Assembly (NCBI GenBank): GCA_937901335.1
Contig: CALCHC010000101.1
Span: 1 to 18,159, forward strand
DNA length: 18,159 nt
Direction of reading: 5' to 3'
From: an uncultured Phascolarctobacterium sp.
GTDB taxonomy: Bacteria > Bacillota > Negativicutes > Acidaminococcales > Acidaminococcaceae
Of the stretch, positions 6,031-14,530 are shown piece after piece. The notes under the pieces are model-generated. The model saw only the letters and a list, made by a program, of their open reading frames with translations. It had not been told where the DNA came from and did no database searches. Positions within the stretch are counted from its first letter, which is position 1; each line of letters starts with the position of its first letter. The position numbers and the translations under genes were made by a program.

Positions 6031-7572
6031 AAGATCATTTTAGCGATTATTGGCACTGCTGTTGTTGTTGGTTTGGCTGGTGGCGCAATTGGCTATTTAG
6101 TTCGCAAAAATGTAGCTGAAAGCAAAATTGCAACTGCTGAAGAAACTGCTATCCGCATTATTCAAGAAGCAGAACAAACCGGCGAAGCAAAACGCAAAGA
6201 AGCCCTCATGGAGGCAAAAGAAGAAATCCATCGTATGCGTTCTGAAATGGAACGTGAAAATAAAGAAAGACGTGCTGACTTGCAACGTCATGAACGTCGC
6301 TTAGTTCAAAAGGAAGAAAACTTGGACAAAAAGATTGATTCCTTTGAACGTAAAGAAGAAAAACTCGCTTCTAAAGAAGCTCGTTTGAATGCAGCTCAAG
6401 ATAAAGTTGATGCTTTGTATCAAAAACAAATGGACGAATTGGAACGTCTTTCCGGTTTGACCAGTGAAGAAGCTAAACAAGAATTGCTTGATTCTCTTGC
6501 TGATGAAGTTAAACATGAATCTGCAATGCTCATTAAAGATTTAGAGCAACAAGCTAAAGACGAAGCTGATAAAAAAGCTCGTGAAATTATTTCCTTGGCT
6601 ATTCAACGTTGTGCAGCTGACCACGTAGCAGAAACTACCGTTTCTGTTGTAGGTTTGCCTAATGATGAAATGAAAGGCCGCATTATCGGTCGTGAAGGTA
6701 GAAACATCCGTACTTTGGAAACCTTGACCGGTATTGACTTGATTATCGACGATACTCCGGAAGCAGTAATTATTTCCGGTTTTGACCCGGTGCGTCGTGA
6801 AGTAGCACGTATCGCATTGGAAAAATTGATTAATGACGGTCGTATCCATCCGTCCCGTATTGAAGAAATGGTCGAAAAAGCTCAAAAAGAAGTTGAGCAA
6901 AAAATTAAGGAAGCAGGCGAACAAGCTACTTTCGCAGTTGGCGTACATGGCTTGCATCCTGAATTGATCAAATTGCTGGGCCGTTTGAGATATCGTACCA
7001 GCTATGGTCAAAACGTTCTGAACCATTCCGTAGAAGTAGCTAACTTGGCTGGTATTATGGCATCTGAACTTGGTGTTGATGTAATGCTCGCTAAACGTGC
7101 AGGCTTGCTTCACGATATTGGTAAAGCAATCGACCATGAAATGGAAGGCTCCCACGTGGAAATTGGCGGCGAAATTGCTAAAAAATTCCGCGAATCCGAA
7201 TTGGTTATCAACGCAATCGTTGCTCACCATGGCGATGTAGAGCCTAAGAGCATTGAAGCTGTTCTCGTTTCTGCAGCGGACGCTGTTTCTGCAGCTCGCC
7301 CCGGTGCAAGACGTGAAACTCTCGAAAGCTATCTGAAACGTTTAACTCGATTGGAAGAGATTTCTGAGTCTTTCGATGGCGTAGAAAAATGCTTTGCAGT
7401 ACAAGCAGGTCGTGAAATCCGCATTATGGTTAAACCGGAAGTTATTGACGATGCTTCTGCAATTCTGTTGGCACGTGATATTTCTAAGAAAATTGAAGCA
7501 GAGATGGAATATCCCGGTCAAATCAAGGTTGTCATTATCCGTGAAACCCGCGCTGTAGACTATGCAAAATAA
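6028..7572 (+). CDS. rny: Ribonuclease Y
   Basis: Membrane-anchored endoribonuclease that starts mRNA turnover in Firmicutes. Domain order is complete over 514 residues: an N-terminal transmembrane helix (about 3-25), a long charged coiled coil (30-190), a KH RNA-binding domain with IIGREGRNI (219-227), and an HD hydrolase domain with NHSVEV (332-337), the HD pair in LLHDIGKA (360-367) and AHHGD (399-403). The C-terminus (PGQIKVVIIRETRAVDYAK) is typical. The boundary given starts at GTG 6028, but that codon overlaps the ribosome site. An in-frame TAG at 6022 rules out any upstream start, and the next conventional one (TTG 6073) would delete most of the membrane helix. ATT 6037, six bases after GGAGGTG as in rimP, is my preferred true start (511 residues). 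Confidence 0.96.
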   Translation: MKIILAIIGTAVVVGLAGGAIGYLVRKNVAESKIATAEETAIRIIQEAEQTGEAKRKEALMEAKEEIHRMRSEMERENKERRADLQRHERRLVQKEENLDKKIDSFERKEEKLASKEARLNAAQDKVDALYQKQMDELERLSGLTSEEAKQELLDSLADEVKHESAMLIKDLEQQAKDEADKKAREIISLAIQRCAADHVAETTVSVVGLPNDEMKGRIIGREGRNIRTLETLTGIDLIIDDTPEAVIISGFDPVRREVARIALEKLINDGRIHPSRIEEMVEKAQKEVEQKIKEAGEQATFAVGVHGLHPELIKLLGRLRYRTSYGQNVLNHSVEVANLAGIMASELGVDVMLAKRAGLLHDIGKAIDHEMEGSHVEIGGEIAKKFRESELVINAIVAHHGDVEPKSIEAVLVSAADAVSAARPGARRETLESYLKRLTRLEEISESFDGVEKCFAVQAGREIRIMVKPEVIDDASAILLARDISKKIEAEMEYPGQIKVVIIRETRAVDYAK

Positions 7573-7586
7573 TTATGTTTTCTTTT

Positions 7587-7615
7587 GAAAGAGTGGGTTT
7601 CATACCCGCTCTTTC
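7587..7615 (+). terminator. Strong hairpin after rny, no T-run
   Basis: GAAAGAGTGGGT (7587-7598) pairs over all 12 positions with ACCCGCTCTTTC (7604-7615), one of them G-U, around a TTCAT loop. Neither strand has a T-run immediately after it, so it is not a textbook intrinsic terminator. It may be a weak terminator, a processing site or a 3' stabiliser between rny and rimP. Confidence 0.5.
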
Positions 7616-7660
7616 CGCTTATACAAGCAAATTAAAAATTGAATAATGGAGGTGAAAACG

Positions 7661-8137
7661 ATGCAGGCTAAAGAAATAGAAGCACTGATCACCGATTTGG
7701 TAACACCCGTACTTGAAGGTACCGATTTGACATTGGTTGATGTTGAGTATGTACGCGAAAAGGACTGGTACTTACGCATTTTCATTGATAAGGAAGGTGG
7801 CGTTGAAATTGACGACTGCCAACTGGTTAGTGAAAAATTAACTACCATACTGGATGAAAAGGATCCCATCAAGGATAAGTACTTCTTGGAAGTTTCTTCT
7901 CCCGGTATCGACCGTCCGCTGAAAAAGGATGCAGACTTTGAAGCGGCTTATGGCACTAAAGTGGATATTCAGTTTTATGCTCCTTGGGAAAATATGAAAA
8001 CCTTGGTTGGCGTACTGGTATCTCACGATGCAGACTGCATTGAAGTTAAGAAAATTATTAAAGGCAAAGAGTTCAAAAATCCTGTAAAGATTGAAAGAAA
8101 CCTCATTGCCTATGTTAGACCGCATATAGATTTTTAA
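7661..8137 (+). CDS. rimP: Ribosome maturation factor RimP
   Basis: Assists assembly of the 30S subunit in the cytoplasm. The ATG at 7661 is chosen because GGAGGTG ends six bases before it; an earlier ATG at 7646 would place that ribosome site inside the gene. The resulting 158 residues match the family. Typical segments are LVDVEYVREKDWYLRIFIDKEGGV in the N-terminal alpha/beta domain and YFLEVSSPGIDRPLKKDADF, the most conserved RimP stretch, leading into the SH3-like C-terminal domain. It opens the nusA-infB cluster, its normal place across bacteria. I could not identify a convincing promoter in the 88 bases upstream. Confidence 0.96.
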   Translation: MQAKEIEALITDLVTPVLEGTDLTLVDVEYVREKDWYLRIFIDKEGGVEIDDCQLVSEKLTTILDEKDPIKDKYFLEVSSPGIDRPLKKDADFEAAYGTKVDIQFYAPWENMKTLVGVLVSHDADCIEVKKIIKGKEFKNPVKIERNLIAYVRPHIDF

Positions 8138-8163
8138 AAATTAAAGATTGGGAGGCGTAGGAA

Positions 8164-9225
8164 TTGAACGCAGATTTTATCTTGGCAATCCAAGAATTGG
8201 GAAAGGAGAAAGGTATTGAACCTGAACTTCTGTTCCAAGCTGTTGAAGAAGCTTTGGTAACTGCTTATAAGAAAAATTTTGGTTCCAACCAAAATGTTAA
8301 AGTAGAAATGAACAAAGAAACCGGCGAGTTTCATGTTTTTGCAATTCGCACCGTTGTAGATAAAGAAGAACTTGAAGATAACGAAATGTCTTTGGCTGAT
8401 GCTAAAGAAATCGATGCTCGTTATGAAGTAGATGATATTGTTGAAATCGAAGTTACTCCGAAAAACTTTGGCCGTATCGCTGCTCAAAACGCTAAACAAG
8501 TTGTAGTACAACGTATCCGTGAAGCTGAACGCGGAATGGTTTACGAACGTTTCCAAAGTCGCGAACAAGATATCGTAACCGGTATTATCCAACGTATGGA
8601 AAACAAAAACGTGTATATTGACTTGGGTAAAGTTGAAGCTGTATTGAGCGTTAACGAACAAATCCCCGGTGAAATTTATCAATATCACGAAAGAATGAAA
8701 ACCTATATCATCGAAGTTAAACGTACCAACAAAGGTCCGCAAATCATGGTTTCCAGAACTCATCCCGGTCTGCTTAAAAGATTGTTTGAACTGGAAGTTC
8801 CCGAAATCAGCGACGGCGTTGTAGAAATTAAATCCGTTGCTCGTGAACCTGGTATGCGCTCTAAAATTTCCGTTTACACTCAAGATGAAAATATCGATCC
8901 CGTAGGTGCTTGCGTTGGTCACAAAGGTATGCGTGTTCAAACCATCGTAAACGAACTGCGCGGTGAAAAAATTGATATTGTTAAATACAGCGAGGATCCG
9001 GCACAATATGTTGCTAACGCTTTGAGCCCTGCTAAAGTTGTAAGCACCGAAGTTAATTTGGAAGAAAAAATCTGCCGCGTTGTAGTACCTGATTATCAAT
9101 TGTCCTTGGCAATCGGTAAAGAAGGTCAAAACGCACGCTTGGCTGCTAAATTGACTGGCTGGAAAATCGATATCAAGAGTGAAAGCCAAGCTGCTGAAGA
9201 AGAGTACGCAGAAGGCGAAGAATAA
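8164..9225 (+). CDS. nusA: Transcription factor NusA
   Basis: Binds RNA polymerase and nascent RNA, influencing pausing, termination and antitermination. The start is TTG at 8164, seven bases after GGAGGC (8151-8156); no in-frame ATG is better placed. The 353 residues contain the N-terminal polymerase-binding domain (about 1-125), the S1 domain (about 135-200), then KH1 with VGHKGMR (251-257) and KH2 with AIGKEGQNARLAAKLTGWKIDI (316-337). The protein ends in a short acidic tail and lacks the C-terminal acidic repeats of E. coli NusA, which is usual for Firmicutes. ylxR starts two bases after the stop. Confidence 0.97.
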   Translation: MNADFILAIQELGKEKGIEPELLFQAVEEALVTAYKKNFGSNQNVKVEMNKETGEFHVFAIRTVVDKEELEDNEMSLADAKEIDARYEVDDIVEIEVTPKNFGRIAAQNAKQVVVQRIREAERGMVYERFQSREQDIVTGIIQRMENKNVYIDLGKVEAVLSVNEQIPGEIYQYHERMKTYIIEVKRTNKGPQIMVSRTHPGLLKRLFELEVPEISDGVVEIKSVAREPGMRSKISVYTQDENIDPVGACVGHKGMRVQTIVNELRGEKIDIVKYSEDPAQYVANALSPAKVVSTEVNLEEKICRVVVPDYQLSLAIGKEGQNARLAAKLTGWKIDIKSESQAAEEEYAEGEE

Positions 9226-9227
9226 TC

Positions 9228-9500
9228 ATGAAAGTTAAAAAGATTCCGCAACGTAAATGTGTAGGTTGCAATGAAATGAAAGATAAAAAAGCTTTGCTGC
9301 GTATCGTTCGTTCTCCGGAAGGTGAAATTAGCTTGGACTTAACAGGCAAAAAGAACGGTAGAGGTGCTTATGTGTGCCCCTGTGAGGCGTGCATTACCAA
9401 GGCTGTTAAAGAAAAACGTGTAGAACGTGCCTTGGAAAAAGCTGTCAGCGAAGAAGTTTATCAAAAGCTACTGGAGGATTTTAAAGATGGCAAACAATAA
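9228..9500 (+). CDS. ylxR: YlxR / RnpM, RNA-binding protein (DUF448)
   Basis: Small conserved protein of the nusA-infB cluster. In Bacillus subtilis the homologue has been reported as a modulator of RNase P (RnpM). The 90 residues show the hallmark RKCVGC (9-14) at the N-terminus and NGRGAYVCPCEAC (43-55). The cysteines (C11, C14, C50, C52, C55) form the conserved Cys cluster of the family. The surface is strongly basic, in keeping with RNA binding. It lies two bases after nusA and its last 14 bases overlap ylxQ. Identification of the family is firm; the RNase P role is by homology only. Confidence 0.94.
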   Translation: MKVKKIPQRKCVGCNEMKDKKALLRIVRSPEGEISLDLTGKKNGRGAYVCPCEACITKAVKEKRVERALEKAVSEEVYQKLLEDFKDGKQ

Positions 9501-9780
9501 TGTTGCCTTTGCTTTAGGATTGGCACAAAAGGCCGGCAAAGTAGCTTCCGGTGATTTTGCAGTGCGTAGCGCATTGAAAAGTGGCAAGGCGAAGCTGCTG
9601 ATTGTAGCAGCGGATGCAGCACCTAACTCCAAAAAGGATATGTACTATTTGGCAGAAGTTGCAGGCGTGGAAGTTATAGAACTTCTTACTCGTGATGAAT
9701 TGGGTTATGCCATTGGCAAAGCGAAGAGAACTGCACTGGTAATTACCGACAACAATTTTGCTAAGATGTTAAAAAAATAA
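9487..9780 (+). CDS. ylxQ: YlxQ, L7Ae-family K-turn binding protein
   Basis: Small protein with the L7Ae/L30e fold, expected to bind kink-turn RNA. The start at ATG 9487 is chosen because GGAGG (9473-9477) precedes it by nine bases and the product begins MANNNVAFALGLAQKAGKVASG, the normal family start; a longer in-frame reading from 9427 lies in ylxR and has no support. The 97 residues include LLIVAADAAPNSKKDM and a final TDNNFAKMLKK. It overlaps ylxR by 14 bases, suggesting coupled translation, and infB follows after 32 bases. Cellular role is not well defined in this family. Confidence 0.92.
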   Translation: MANNNVAFALGLAQKAGKVASGDFAVRSALKSGKAKLLIVAADAAPNSKKDMYYLAEVAGVEVIELLTRDELGYAIGKAKRTALVITDNNFAKMLKK

Positions 9781-9812
9781 CCCCCTATGAAACTTTGTCA
9801 GGAGGTGGATGA

Positions 9813-12296
9813 ATGGGTAAAAGAATATACGAAATTGCTAAGGAAATCGGCAAAAGCAGCAATGAAATCATTGATGTTTTGAAAAAGAACAATATTGAAA
9901 AAACCAATTTCAGCGGCGTAGATGCCAAAGAAATGGACATTATTACTAAAGCATTTGCGAAAAAACAGGAGGCGCCTGTGAAGAAAGAACAACCGAAGCA
10001 AGCTGTTCCTGTTCAAAAGCAGGAGCAACCGAAACAAGCTGCACAAAATGCAGGTAACAGAAACAATCAACCCCAACAAAACCGTAATTTTGAAAACCGC
10101 CAAGGCGGTCAACGCCCTCAAGGTCAAGGCCAACAAGGTGGCTTCCGTAACAACAACGGTGGCCAACGTCCTCAAGGTCAAGGCGGTCAAAACCGTCCCC
10201 AACAAAATCGTCAAGGTGGCATTTTTGTAGGTCCTAAAGGTCAACAACCTGGCGGTCAACGCCCCAATAGCGATAACCGTGGTGGCGATCGTCCGCAACA
10301 AAGCCGTCCGCAACAACCGCGTCGCGAAAGCCGTCCGGAACCCGCTTTCGATATGCTCAGCGTAAAACCGAGCAAGGCTACTAACCGCGATCGTGATAAA
10401 AATCGCAATAAGGACAAACAACAAGTTAAAGGTTCCTATGCTACTAAGGAAAGCCGTCCTAACCGTAGCCCTGGTCACCAAATGAACATGAAAAAACGTC
10501 CTACCAATAATCCGCAACCTAAATCTAACCAACCCGCTGCTGAAATCGTTAGACCTACTTTCGTAGAAATCGGCGAAACCATCAACGTTAAAGAATTCGC
10601 AACCTTGATTAAACGCGAAGTTAGCGAAGTTATTAAAGCGTTGTTCATGCTGGGTATGATGGTTACCATTAACCAAGACATCGACTTCGAAACTGCTCAA
10701 CTTATCGGTGAAGAATTTGGCGTAGAAATCGGTCAAAAAGCTCCCGATGAAGATCCTACTGAAGTTCCCGAAGTAGAAGATGATCCGGAAAAACGCGTAT
10801 TGCGTCCGCCTGTAATTACCGTAATGGGTCACGTTGACCATGGTAAAACTTCTTTGCTTGACGCAATCCGTAAAACCAACGTTACTGCACGCGAAGCTGG
10901 CGGTATTACCCAACACATCGGTGCGTACAAAATTAGCCATCAAGGCAAACCTATCGTATTCCTTGATACCCCCGGTCACGAAGCGTTCACCGCAATGCGT
11001 GCTCGTGGTGCTCAAGTAACTGACGTTGCAATCCTCGTTGTTGCTGCAGATGACGGTGTAATGCCGCAAACCATCGAAGCAATCAACCATGCTAAAGCAG
11101 CGAAAGTGCCCATCATTGTTGCTATTAACAAAATGGACCGTGAAGGTGCAAACCCGGACCATGTTAAACAACAATTGGCTGAACATGAATTGATTCCTGA
11201 AGATTGGGGCGGCGATACCATTATGGTTCCCGTTTCCGCACATAAAAAAATGGGTATCAGCGATTTGCTGGAAATGATTTTGTTGGTAGCTGAAATGCAA
11301 GAATTGAAAGCTAACCCGAACCTTCCTGCTCGTGGTACCATTATCGAAGCACAATTGGATAAAGGTCGTGGCCCTGTTGCTACCGTATTGGTACAACGTG
11401 GTACCCTCCATGTTGGTGACACCATCGTTGCCGGCACTGCTTATGGTAAAGTACGTGCAATGGTTAACGACCGTGGCGAAAAAGTTAAAAAAGCTGGTCC
11501 GTCCACTCCTGTCGAAGTGCTCGGTCTTAACGACGTTCCCGGCGCAGGTGACGTTCTTGACTCCACCGACGAAAGAACTGCACGTAGCGTAGCGGAAAAA
11601 CGCGTTGCTAAACGTAAAGAAGACGAAATGAAACTCAATTCCAAAGTTTCCTTGGACGACTTGTTCCAACGCATCCAAGAAGGCGAACTGAAAGAATTGA
11701 ACATCGTAGTTAAAGCTGACGTTCAAGGTACCATCGAAGCATTGAAAGCTTCCCTTGAAAAAATCAAAAACGATGAAGTTAAAGTTGTTGTTGTTCACGC
11801 AGGTGTTGGCGCAATTGCTGAATCCGACATTATGCTTGCTTCCGCAGCAAACGCACTCATCATCGGTTTCAACGTTCGTCCTGACGCAAACGCTCGTAAA
11901 GCAGCTGAAACTGAAAAAGTTGACGTACGCACTTACCGCGTAATTTATGACGCTTTGAATGACGTAGAAGCAGCTATTAAAGGTATGCTTGCTCCGAAAT
12001 TCCAAGAAGTTATCCAAGGTCGCGTAGAAGTTCGTCAATTGATTACCATTTCCAAACTGCTCATCGCAGGTTGCTATGTAACCGAAGGTAAAGTTACCAA
12101 CCATTCCAAAGTTCGCGTAATTCGTGACGGTATCGTAGTACACGAAGGCGAAATCGAATCCTTGCGCCGCTTCAAAGATGACGTTAAAGAAGTTAACCAA
12201 GGCTACGAATGCGGTATTACCTTGCTTAAATTCCGTGACCTTAAAGAAGGCGACCAGTTCGAAATCTTTAACATGGAAGAAGTTAAAATCGACTAA
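9813..12296 (+). CDS. infB: Translation initiation factor IF-2
   Basis: GTPase that places initiator fMet-tRNA on the 30S subunit and promotes 50S joining. At 827 residues it is a typical Firmicute length. Order: small IF2N domain (1-50), a basic, low-complexity linker rich in Gln, Asn, Gly and Arg (about 55-240), a second IF2N module (about 248-300), then the G domain with G1 GHVDHGKT (339-346), GGITQHIG (363-370), G3 DTPGHE (385-390) and G4 NKMD (439-442), followed by domains II to IV with a conserved ending. The ATG is five bases after GGAGGTG. The linker contains short tandem-like repeats (QRPQGQG twice). An internal start giving a shorter isoform, known in E. coli, cannot be decided here. 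Confidence 0.98.
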   Translation: MGKRIYEIAKEIGKSSNEIIDVLKKNNIEKTNFSGVDAKEMDIITKAFAKKQEAPVKKEQPKQAVPVQKQEQPKQAAQNAGNRNNQPQQNRNFENRQGGQRPQGQGQQGGFRNNNGGQRPQGQGGQNRPQQNRQGGIFVGPKGQQPGGQRPNSDNRGGDRPQQSRPQQPRRESRPEPAFDMLSVKPSKATNRDRDKNRNKDKQQVKGSYATKESRPNRSPGHQMNMKKRPTNNPQPKSNQPAAEIVRPTFVEIGETINVKEFATLIKREVSEVIKALFMLGMMVTINQDIDFETAQLIGEEFGVEIGQKAPDEDPTEVPEVEDDPEKRVLRPPVITVMGHVDHGKTSLLDAIRKTNVTAREAGGITQHIGAYKISHQGKPIVFLDTPGHEAFTAMRARGAQVTDVAILVVAADDGVMPQTIEAINHAKAAKVPIIVAINKMDREGANPDHVKQQLAEHELIPEDWGGDTIMVPVSAHKKMGISDLLEMILLVAEMQELKANPNLPARGTIIEAQLDKGRGPVATVLVQRGTLHVGDTIVAGTAYGKVRAMVNDRGEKVKKAGPSTPVEVLGLNDVPGAGDVLDSTDERTARSVAEKRVAKRKEDEMKLNSKVSLDDLFQRIQEGELKELNIVVKADVQGTIEALKASLEKIKNDEVKVVVVHAGVGAIAESDIMLASAANALIIGFNVRPDANARKAAETEKVDVRTYRVIYDALNDVEAAIKGMLAPKFQEVIQGRVEVRQLITISKLLIAGCYVTEGKVTNHSKVRVIRDGIVVHEGEIESLRRFKDDVKEVNQGYECGITLLKFRDLKEGDQFEIFNMEEVKID
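10104..10265 (+). repeat. Repeat in the IF-2 linker
   Basis: A 27-bp unit at 10104-10130 recurs at 10158-10184 with three differences, all silent, encoding GGQRPQGQG both times; the period is 54 bases. A shorter third copy (GGCGGTCAACGCCCC) is at 10251-10265. It probably reflects replication slippage in a disordered, weakly constrained linker and could vary in copy number between strains. Confidence 0.75.
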
Positions 12297-12313
12297 AGTC
12301 AAGCAGGTGAATT

Positions 12314-12688
12314 ATGGCTAGACTAAGAGTAGAAAAAGTACAAGAGGCTATTCAACACGAAATTAGCAATATGCTCCTTTTCGACGTAAAAGATTCTCGC
12401 ATCCAGTTCGTTACCATTACTGGTGTAGAACTTACTGACGATATGAGCATCGCTAAAGTTTACGTAAGCTTGTATGGTCCCGAAGATAAACACGAAGAAT
12501 GTTGGAAAGCATTGAACAAAGCGTTGGGTTATATGCGTAGTGAAATCGCTAAACGTATTCGTTTGCGTTTTGCTCCCAACCTGATTCTTGTGAAGGATAC
12601 TTCTATGGAATACAGCGCTCATATCCAAAGCATTCTCGATAAGATTAAAAAAGAAGAAGAAGGCAAAAGCCATGAGCAAGAAGATTAA
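12314..12688 (+). CDS. rbfA: Ribosome-binding factor RbfA
   Basis: Late-stage 30S assembly factor, important in cold adaptation. The 124-residue protein is a single KH-like domain: MARLRVEKVQEAIQHEIS at the N-terminus, FVTITGVELTDDMSIAKVYVS in the core and LRFAPNLILVKDTSMEYS before a charged tail (KKEEEGKSHEQED). These are the standard RbfA landmarks. An AGGTGA site (12304-12309) precedes the ATG. It follows infB by 17 bases and its last 17 bases overlap nrnA, consistent with one transcript. Confidence 0.96.
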   Translation: MARLRVEKVQEAIQHEISNMLLFDVKDSRIQFVTITGVELTDDMSIAKVYVSLYGPEDKHEECWKALNKALGYMRSEIAKRIRLRFAPNLILVKDTSMEYSAHIQSILDKIKKEEEGKSHEQED

Positions 12689-13622
12689 TCTGCTCGAAAC
12701 AGGTAATATGCTGCTGGCAGCACAAAAGATTGTTTTGTGCTGCCACGTTAGCCCTGACGGTGATACCTTAGGTTCTGCACTGGGACTTGCACGTTTGTTG
12801 GAACAAAAGGGTAAAGAAGTAACCGTTTTTGTTGATGATGACATTAATAAAAGCTTGAGCTTTATCCCCGGTATCGACAAGGTTCAAAGACCGGAAGCAG
12901 GTGTAATCGTTGAGGCTGACTTGTTTGTAGTTGTAGATGCTAGCTCTTTTGATAGAGTTGGTATTTGCAATGAAGTAGTTAAAGCACCTGTGCTTCTTAA
13001 CATTGACCACCACATCTCCAACACTGAATTTGCTGATTATCTGTATCTTGATGCAGAAGCTGCGGCAGCAGGTGAGATTATGTGCGATTTGTTTGAAGCT
13101 ATGGGTTGGGAATACGATGAAGCTATTGCTGTTGATTTTTACACTGCAATCACCACTGACTGTGGTTCCTTCCGTTATTCCAACACTACTTCCAAAACCA
13201 TGCAACGTGCTGCCAAACTGTTGGATTATGGCGTGAAACCCAACGAAATCTCTGATATGTTGGATATTCGTAGCCGTAAGACTACAGAGCTTTTGGCAAA
13301 AGTGTTGCCGTCCTTGACTTTTGATTATGAAGGCAAGGTTGCACATATTACCATCACTAATGATTTGTATGATAAAGAAACTCAAACAGATAGCTTCGTT
13401 TCTTATCCTCGTTATACTGAAGGTGTTGAAGTAGCTGTTATGTTTAAGGCAGTAGAGCCTGAAGTAACTCGCGTTAGCATGCGTTCTAGTAATGTTGACG
13501 TGGCAAGTGTGGCACTTAGCTTCGGCGGCGGTGGTCACCTTAGAGCAGCAGGCTGTACTATTTACGCACCTGTGGAAGAAGCAAAAGCACAGCTTTTGGC
13601 TGCAATAGGTAAGGCATTATGA
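12672..13622 (+). CDS. nrnA: NrnA, nanoRNase / pAp phosphatase (DHH family)
   Basis: DHH-DHHA1 phosphoesterase that degrades 2-5-nt RNA fragments and hydrolyses 3'-phosphoadenosine 5'-phosphate. Over 316 residues the metal-site motifs are intact: CHVSPDGDTLGS with H25, D29 and D31, VVVDASS with D89, the DHH triad at 112-114 in NIDHHISN, and TTDCGSFRYSNT around D163. The DHHA1 domain carries the substrate-binding GGGGHLRAAG (285-294). Length matches the family. It starts inside rbfA and ends in an ATGA overlap with truB. The combination with rbfA and truB is the normal Firmicute order. Which activity dominates in vivo cannot be told from sequence. Confidence 0.95.
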   Translation: MSKKINLLETGNMLLAAQKIVLCCHVSPDGDTLGSALGLARLLEQKGKEVTVFVDDDINKSLSFIPGIDKVQRPEAGVIVEADLFVVVDASSFDRVGICNEVVKAPVLLNIDHHISNTEFADYLYLDAEAAAAGEIMCDLFEAMGWEYDEAIAVDFYTAITTDCGSFRYSNTTSKTMQRAAKLLDYGVKPNEISDMLDIRSRKTTELLAKVLPSLTFDYEGKVAHITITNDLYDKETQTDSFVSYPRYTEGVEVAVMFKAVEPEVTRVSMRSSNVDVASVALSFGGGGHLRAAGCTIYAPVEEAKAQLLAAIGKAL

Positions 13623-14509
13623 GTGATGGAATTTTTAATGTATTAAAACCTCCCGGAATGACTTCCCACGATGTAATTGCTTTTCTGCGTCGTGTGCTTA
13701 ATACTAAAAAAGTTGGACATGGGGGAACTCTTGACCCTGATGCGGCAGGAGTTCTTCCTGTTTTTACAGGCACTGCAACTCGTCTGTTGGAATTTGCCGT
13801 TGAAGGACGTAAGCAGTATTTGGTAGAAGTGACCTTAGGTAAGCAAACTGATACTGGTGATGACAGCGGCAGCGTTGTCAAAGAAATGCCTGTACCAGAA
13901 TTTACTGAGGAAACTCTGCAAAAGGTATTGCAAAGCTTTTTAGGTAAGCAAAAGCAATTACCGCCCATGTATTCTGCTATCAAGATTAACGGGCAAAAGC
14001 TTTACCAACTGGCTCGTAAGGGTGTAGAGGTAGAGCGTGAGCTGCGTGATATTGAAGTATATAAATTAGAACTGCTCAATTTTACTGCAAATACTTTGAC
14101 TTTAGCGGTAGATTGCTCCAAAGGCACTTATATCCGCGTGCTGGGGGAAGATATCGCCACCGCTCTTGGTACTTGTGGAACTATGAGCTTCTTACTACGC
14201 ACTCAAGTGGGTAGCTATCATTTGAACGAATCCCACACTTTACAAGAAATTGCTGCTGACCCTGCTGCTTGTGTGGAAGCACCGGTAACAGCGGTAGACC
14301 ATTTGCCTAAGCTTGTACTTACTGACAATCAAGCTGCACGCATTACTAATGGTGTGCGTACCACCATTGCTGGTACTGAAGAAGGTAAGTATGTACTTAT
14401 GAGTGCTGATAATGAATTTTTAGGTATTGGTACTTGTAGGGATAGTATGGTTAAAGGTGATAAGATATTCGCTAAGAAGTCTTTGGAAAAAGAAACTAAA
14501 GATTTTTAA
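13619..14509 (+). CDS. truB: tRNA pseudouridine-55 synthase TruB
   Basis: Makes pseudouridine 55 in the T-loop of tRNAs. The 296-residue protein has the family signature GHGGTLDPDAAGVLPV with catalytic Asp D39, after the N-terminal GIFNVLKPPGMTSHDV. Further motifs are PMYSAIKINGQKLYQLAR (conserved Tyr/Lys region) and CSKGTYIRVLGEDIA. A C-terminal PUA-like domain runs from about residue 229. The ATG overlaps the nrnA stop as ATGA, typical of translational coupling. ribF follows after 21 bases. Confidence 0.97.
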   Translation: MSDGIFNVLKPPGMTSHDVIAFLRRVLNTKKVGHGGTLDPDAAGVLPVFTGTATRLLEFAVEGRKQYLVEVTLGKQTDTGDDSGSVVKEMPVPEFTEETLQKVLQSFLGKQKQLPPMYSAIKINGQKLYQLARKGVEVERELRDIEVYKLELLNFTANTLTLAVDCSKGTYIRVLGEDIATALGTCGTMSFLLRTQVGSYHLNESHTLQEIAADPAACVEAPVTAVDHLPKLVLTDNQAARITNGVRTTIAGTEEGKYVLMSADNEFLGIGTCRDSMVKGDKIFAKKSLEKETKDF

Positions 14510-14530
14510 TTTCGTGTTGAAAGGATAAAT

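Noticed and set aside
8134..9189. A 351-codon minus-strand frame opposite nusA
   Set aside because: It is an antisense shadow of nusA, with no ribosome site and an implausible composition.
9798..12302. An 834-codon open frame on the minus strand across infB
   Set aside because: It mirrors infB exactly. Its product is a low-complexity Phe/Asn-rich string with no recognisable domain, arising because infB avoids certain codons. infB itself is unmistakable.
14510..14530. FMN riboswitch in front of ribF
   Set aside because: Only 21 bases separate truB and ribF, far too short for the FMN aptamer.
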